From contig JAHCJV010000056.1 of assembly GCA_026126105.1 (NCBI GenBank), positions 1-36,613 of the forward strand: 36,613 nt of DNA. Direction: 5' to 3'. The stretch's first letter is position 1. Each line of letters begins with the position of its first letter. Positions 33,023 to 36,613 of this stretch are shown here, piece by piece. The notes under the pieces were generated by a model. It was not told the origin of the DNA. It worked only from the letters and a program-made list of their open reading frames with translations, and did no database searches. The translations under genes and the position numbers were made by a program. This DNA comes from Enhydrobacter sp. GTDB taxonomy: Bacteria > Pseudomonadota > Alphaproteobacteria > Reyranellales > Reyranellaceae.

Positions 33023-33049
33023 AGGGCCGGCCAGTCGCCGGCCCTTTTT
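33023..33049 (+). terminator. Strong intrinsic terminator between converging genes
   Basis: A perfect 9-pair stem (AGGGCCGGC 33023-33031, GCCGGCCCT 33037-33045) with a five-base loop is followed by a T-run to 33049. It ends the DUF1127 transcript. On the other strand it directly follows the prmA stop codon, but with only a short T-tract, so it may act weakly in both directions. Confidence 0.9.
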
Positions 33050-33892
33050 CTATGGCGCCTTGCGCAGGACCAGGCTGCGCCACCAGTCGCCGCCGGTTTC
33101 GAGGTCGATGTGGCGCTCGGCGACGAAGCCGCGATTTTCGTAGGCTTCGAGCACCATTTCTGCCTGCTCGACGAGAAGACCGCTCAGCAGCACGCGGCCG
33201 CCGGGATGCACCGCCGGGGCGAACGACGTCGATAGCTCGACCAGGGGACCGGCCAAGATGTTGGCGACGATCAGGTCGTAGGGCGCGCGTCGCGCCAGTT
33301 CTGGAGCCTGCAAGCCGGCCGAGGTGACGAAGCGGCAGAGTGGCGCAACGCCGTTCAGCCGGGCGTTCTCGATCGCGACGTCGACGGCCTCGGCATCGTT
33401 GTCGCCGCCCAGCACCGGCCAATTCCAGAGCTTGGCCATGGCGATGGCAAGAATGCCGCTGCCACAGCCGACATCGACGGCATTGGCGGTCTCGGCCGGG
33501 TCGAGGGTGGCGAGCATTTTTAGGCAGCCACGGGTGGTCGCGTGCGTGCCGGTGCCGAAAGCCATTCCGGCATCGATCTCGATCGGCAGCAGCCCGGCCG
33601 GCATGCCCTCGCGGACGTGACCCGGGTGAACCCAGAACGGTCCGACCTGGAAGGGGCGGAACGAACGGTGATTCTCGGCGACCCAGTCCTTTTCCGGAAG
33701 CTTCTCCCATGTCCAGCTGCCTTCGAGTTCCGGCCGTTCGCCGTCGCCGAAGATCTCGATGCGCCAAGGGCCGTTGCGCGAGACCTCGCGGCTGGTAACG
33801 ACGACTCCTTCCTCCCCGAGGTAGTCCAGGGACTCCTCGGCTTCGGCGCGCTCGGAGGCGGGCACGAGCCGCCAGGCTGTCCAACCGTTCAT
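33050..33892 (-). CDS. prmA: Ribosomal protein L11 methyltransferase PrmA
   Basis: PrmA trimethylates ribosomal protein L11 using SAM. The 280-residue product has an N-terminal substrate-recognition domain (about residues 1-100) and a class I methyltransferase domain. Signature motifs are IDAGMAFGTGTHATTRGCL (about 106-124), the SAM loop VDVGCGSGILAIAMAK (about 139-154), and the catalytic-domain DLIVANILAGPLVEL (about 205-219), with LLSGLL near residue 238. The ATG at 33892 overlaps the stop of the upstream ABC ATPase gene by four bases, so it is likely the last gene of that operon. There is no obvious functional link between the two. Confidence 0.95.
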   Translation of the reverse strand: MNGWTAWRLVPASERAEAEESLDYLGEEGVVVTSREVSRNGPWRIEIFGDGERPELEGSWTWEKLPEKDWVAENHRSFRPFQVGPFWVHPGHVREGMPAGLLPIEIDAGMAFGTGTHATTRGCLKMLATLDPAETANAVDVGCGSGILAIAMAKLWNWPVLGGDNDAEAVDVAIENARLNGVAPLCRFVTSAGLQAPELARRAPYDLIVANILAGPLVELSTSFAPAVHPGGRVLLSGLLVEQAEMVLEAYENRGFVAERHIDLETGGDWWRSLVLRKAP

Positions 33893-34884
33893 GCCGGCAA
33901 GTAGAGCATGCGCGCGGGCGGCAGCGCCACGCCGACGGTCTCGCCGATGGCATGCAGGTCGGCGCCGGACTGAAACGGCGTGTCGACCAGGATCTCGCGG
34001 TCTCCGATTCGCACGCTGTAGCGCACCGTGGCGCCGAGGAATTCACGATGTGTGACGGGGCCGCTCATCGTGGCGCCGGCAACCGGCGACAGGCTTGCGT
34101 GCTGCGGCCGGAACACCAGCCGCTGGCCCGCCGGCATCGTCGCGCCCGCGCCGCCGTCGAGGATGTTGGCCGAGCCCAGGAAGCTCGCGACGAACAGGTT
34201 GGCCGGCCGCTCATAGAGCTCCATCGGGGTTCCGACCTGGCGGATGACGCCAGCTTCCATGACGGCGATGCGATCGCAGATCGTATTCGCCTCCTCCTGA
34301 TCGTGGGTGACGAAGATCGTCGTGATACCGAGCCGCTGTTGCAGCTCGCGCAGGTCGCGCCGGACGGTGACCCGCATCCTGGCGTCGAGATTCGATAGCG
34401 GCTCGTCGAGCAGCAACACCTTGGGCTGGATGGCGATCGTGCGGGCGAGCGCAACTCTCTGCTGCTGGCCGCCCGAGAGCTGAGCCGGCCGGCGCTGGGC
34501 GTAGGCGGACAAACCCACCAGCTCGAGCGCTTCGTCGACCCTCGCCGTGATCTCGGCGCGCGGCCTGCGGCGTTCTTCGAGCCCGAAAGCGACGTTCTGC
34601 GCCACCGTCATGTGCGGCCACAGGGCGTAGCTCTGGAACACCAGGCCGACGTCGCGCTTCCATGGCGGAAGCGCGGCGACGTCCTGGCCGTCGAGTAGCA
34701 CCTGGCCGGTCTGCGCCTGAGCGAAGCCGGCGATCAGCCGCAGCAGGGTGGTCTTGCCGCAGCCGGAAGGGCCCAGGAAGGCGAACAGCTCGCCGGGTTG
34801 GATCGAGAGATCGATGTCCTTCAGGACGTGCGTCGGCCCATAGGACAGGTTCACGCCTTTGATGTCGATGGCGACGGCACTCAT
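33889..34884 (-). CDS. ABC transporter ATPase (FbpC/PotA type, iron(III), polyamine or phosphonate class)
   Basis: This 331-residue ATPase drives import by the adjacent fused permease. Motifs are Walker A GPSGCGKT (38-45), Q-loop Gln84, signature LSGGQQQR (136-143), Walker B VLLLDEP (156-162), and the switch His in FVTHDQEEA. A C-terminal TOBE-like regulatory part starts near residue 235 (RLVFRPQHASL). The class covers ferric iron, spermidine/putrescine, thiamine and 2-aminoethylphosphonate importers, and sequence alone does not separate them. The ATG at 34884 overlaps the permease stop; a longer open frame upstream is fortuitous. Confidence 0.92.
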   Translation of the reverse strand: MSAVAIDIKGVNLSYGPTHVLKDIDLSIQPGELFAFLGPSGCGKTTLLRLIAGFAQAQTGQVLLDGQDVAALPPWKRDVGLVFQSYALWPHMTVAQNVAFGLEERRRPRAEITARVDEALELVGLSAYAQRRPAQLSGGQQQRVALARTIAIQPKVLLLDEPLSNLDARMRVTVRRDLRELQQRLGITTIFVTHDQEEANTICDRIAVMEAGVIRQVGTPMELYERPANLFVASFLGSANILDGGAGATMPAGQRLVFRPQHASLSPVAGATMSGPVTHREFLGATVRYSVRIGDREILVDTPFQSGADLHAIGETVGVALPPARMLYLPA

Positions 34885-36584
34885 AGATCCAGTCCCCTGG
34901 CGCGTTGCGAACGGTCGGCGACAAGTTGCGACAGGCCCATGCAGACGGCGACGATGACCACGGCGATGACGCCCAGCGCCGCGCCGGCGCCGCGGCCCGC
35001 GGGAGTCTGCATCAACACGTAGAGGCCGTAGGACAGAGGCGCGTCGGAGTTGTTCTGCACCAGCATAAGCACGGCGGAGAGCTCGACCGCGGCCGTCGCG
35101 AAGCTGGTGACGAAGCCTGCCAGAAGGCCGCCGGTCATCAGCGGGATAACAATGCGCCGCACGGTGCGTGACCTGGTGGCGCCGAGGTTTTCGGCGGCCT
35201 CTTCCAGCGACACCGAGATCTGCTGTAGGGCGGCATAGGCGGCGCGCAGCGCGTAGGGCAGGCGGCGGATGGCGATTGCCAGCACGATCATGATCCACAG
35301 CGCGGCGAGCGGCGTGCCGTCGGGCAACTTCACGCCATAGAAGGCGCGTAGATAGCCGATGCCGAGCACGACGCCGGGCACTGCCAGCGCCGCGCCTGCG
35401 CCCCAGTCGAGGATGGTGCGGCCGGGTAGTCGGGTGCGCAGCATGAGGTAGGCGATGGCGCCGCCCAGCACCACGTCGATCGCCGCGGCAAGGCCGGAAT
35501 AGAGCAACGTATTGGTGATGTAGACCGAGCTGTCGCCCAGCACGCGGGCATAGTGCGCGAACGTGTAGCCGTCGGGCAGCGGGCTGAACGACCATACCGT
35601 GGCGAGGGACAGAAGCAGCAATCCCACATGTGGCGCCAGCACGAGCGTCAGGATCGAAAGCACCAGCGTATAGGCAAGGATCGATTGTCGACCGGTCAAT
35701 CGGCGCCTGGCCAGGCCGCCGCCCCCGCGTTGCGTCGTGGCGTAGTCCTTTCCTTTCAGCACCTGCGCGGAGCCCCACATGGTGAAGACGGCAATCACGA
35801 TCAGCACGACGGCGATGACATAGCCCATCGGGTCGTCGATGCCGATCGAAGTGATGCGAAGGTAGGCTTGCGGGGCGAGCATCTCCTTGACGTTGAGCAG
35901 CAGCGGGCTCGCGACGTCGTCAAACACCTTGATGAACACGAGGCTCGCGCCGGCGACGTAGCCGGGGAGGGCCAGCGGAAAGGCAATGCGGCGGAACAGG
36001 CGCAGGCCGTGCGAGCCGAGATTTTGCGCCGCCTCCTCCATCGACCGGTCGATGTTGCGCAGCGCGGCAGAGAGATTGACCAGGATGAACGGGAAATAGT
36101 GGATCGCCTGAAGGAAGATGACACCGTTCAGGCCTTCCATGAAGCCGATCTTGAAGCCGAAATGCTCGTCGAGCAGCAGGTTCACGGTGCCGTTGCGGCC
36201 GAACAGGAGCTGCATCGCCACCGCACCGACGAAGGGCGGCATGATCAGCGGCAGGAACCCCAGAGTCTGCACCAACCCGGCACCGCGGAACTCGAACCGC
36301 GTCGTGAGGTAGGCGAGCGGCAAGGCGAAAGCCGAGGACCACAGCACGGTCATCGCCGACACGTAGATCGAGTTCCAGAACGAGCGCACGAACAGATCGG
36401 TGCGTGCGAAGTCCACGAAGTTGACCAACGTGAACCCGCCGCCGCCTTTCTCGGTGAAGGCCACGTAGACGACCGTGGCCACCGGCACGACGAGGAAGGC
36501 GACGAGGAATGCGCCGATCGCCAGCGCCAGCAGCGCCGCTCCCGTCGATCGGTATGTTGACAGGGGAGTTACGGCAATTGCCAT
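34881..36584 (-). CDS. Fused two-domain ABC transporter permease (FbpB-like)
   Basis: The 567-residue protein is two permease domains in one chain, each with about six membrane helices. Both carry the EAA loop that docks the ATPase: EEAAQNLGSHGLRLFRRI (about residues 185-202) and EEAAENLGATRSRTVRRI (about 470-487). The first half has a large periplasmic segment. FbpB/ThiP-type ferric iron, thiamine and phosphonate importers share this fusion. Start is ATG at 36584, about 12 bases after a strong GAGAGGA site read on the minus strand (36597-36603); an ATG at 36594 is in another frame. The periplasmic binding-protein gene, which would indicate the substrate, is not present and would be off the right edge. 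Confidence 0.92.
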   Translation of the reverse strand: MAIAVTPLSTYRSTGAALLALAIGAFLVAFLVVPVATVVYVAFTEKGGGGFTLVNFVDFARTDLFVRSFWNSIYVSAMTVLWSSAFALPLAYLTTRFEFRGAGLVQTLGFLPLIMPPFVGAVAMQLLFGRNGTVNLLLDEHFGFKIGFMEGLNGVIFLQAIHYFPFILVNLSAALRNIDRSMEEAAQNLGSHGLRLFRRIAFPLALPGYVAGASLVFIKVFDDVASPLLLNVKEMLAPQAYLRITSIGIDDPMGYVIAVVLIVIAVFTMWGSAQVLKGKDYATTQRGGGGLARRRLTGRQSILAYTLVLSILTLVLAPHVGLLLLSLATVWSFSPLPDGYTFAHYARVLGDSSVYITNTLLYSGLAAAIDVVLGGAIAYLMLRTRLPGRTILDWGAGAALAVPGVVLGIGYLRAFYGVKLPDGTPLAALWIMIVLAIAIRRLPYALRAAYAALQQISVSLEEAAENLGATRSRTVRRIVIPLMTGGLLAGFVTSFATAAVELSAVLMLVQNNSDAPLSYGLYVLMQTPAGRGAGAALGVIAVVIVAVCMGLSQLVADRSQRARGLDL

Positions 36585-36613
36585 TGACCGTCATATTCCT
36601 CTCCCCCGCTAGG

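Noticed and set aside
1..36613. CRISPR arrays, insertion sequences, tRNA genes or a novel defence island
   Set aside because: No spaced direct repeats, transposase or integrase motifs, tRNA-like folds or defence-type gene clusters were found on either strand.

Overview
The window is a continuous GC-rich chromosomal segment (about two-thirds G+C by eye). It looks like a free-living alphaproteobacterium, most plausibly Rhodospirillales- or Reyranella-like. The evidence is gene order: amidase - RNase P RNA - mraZ - rsmH - ftsL - ftsI - murE - murF - mraY - murD - ftsW - murG - murC - murB - ddl - ftsQ - ftsA - ftsZ, then bamD - recN - ligA. This is the alphaproteobacterial form of the division and cell wall (dcw) cluster. 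The genus is inference only.

Left flank (1-3890): the 5' part of uvrB runs leftward off the window. A divergent three-gene run follows: a TSUP/TauE-SafE membrane transporter, a DjlA-like TerB/J-domain co-chaperone and an Amidase_2 peptidoglycan amidase. Positions 3975-4385 encode the class A RNase P RNA, closed by a perfect P1 helix. A leader with a four-unit MraZ-type repeat operator precedes mraZ.

Core (4663-23442): sixteen dcw genes on the + strand, almost all joined by 1-14 base stop/start overlaps or gaps under 5 bases, and several with GTG or TTG starts. The products make UDP-MurNAc-pentapeptide (MurB-F, Ddl), move it through lipid I and lipid II (MraY, MurG), and polymerise and crosslink it at the septum (FtsW, FtsI). 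FtsL and FtsQ connect the synthases to the FtsA/FtsZ ring. A strong intrinsic terminator closes the cluster after ftsZ. lpxC, which usually sits between ftsZ and bamD in alphaproteobacteria, is not here.

Right part (23552-36613): bamD and recN, then a reverse-strand, AT-richer SAM methyltransferase that looks inserted before ligA. Next come ligA with its own terminator, a D-cysteine desulfhydrase-type PLP enzyme, a reverse-strand aminopeptidase P and a DUF1127 protein. The window ends in a reverse-strand operon of a fused two-domain ABC permease, its ATPase and prmA.

I saw no CRISPR array, insertion sequence, prophage gene, tRNA or rRNA. Most of the window is housekeeping DNA. The points worth a second look are the MraZ operator, the missing lpxC, the methyltransferase insertion, the extended FtsL and FtsZ tails, and the -10-like boxes directly before the uvrB and ligA start codons. 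I did not find a convincing undescribed multi-gene system.
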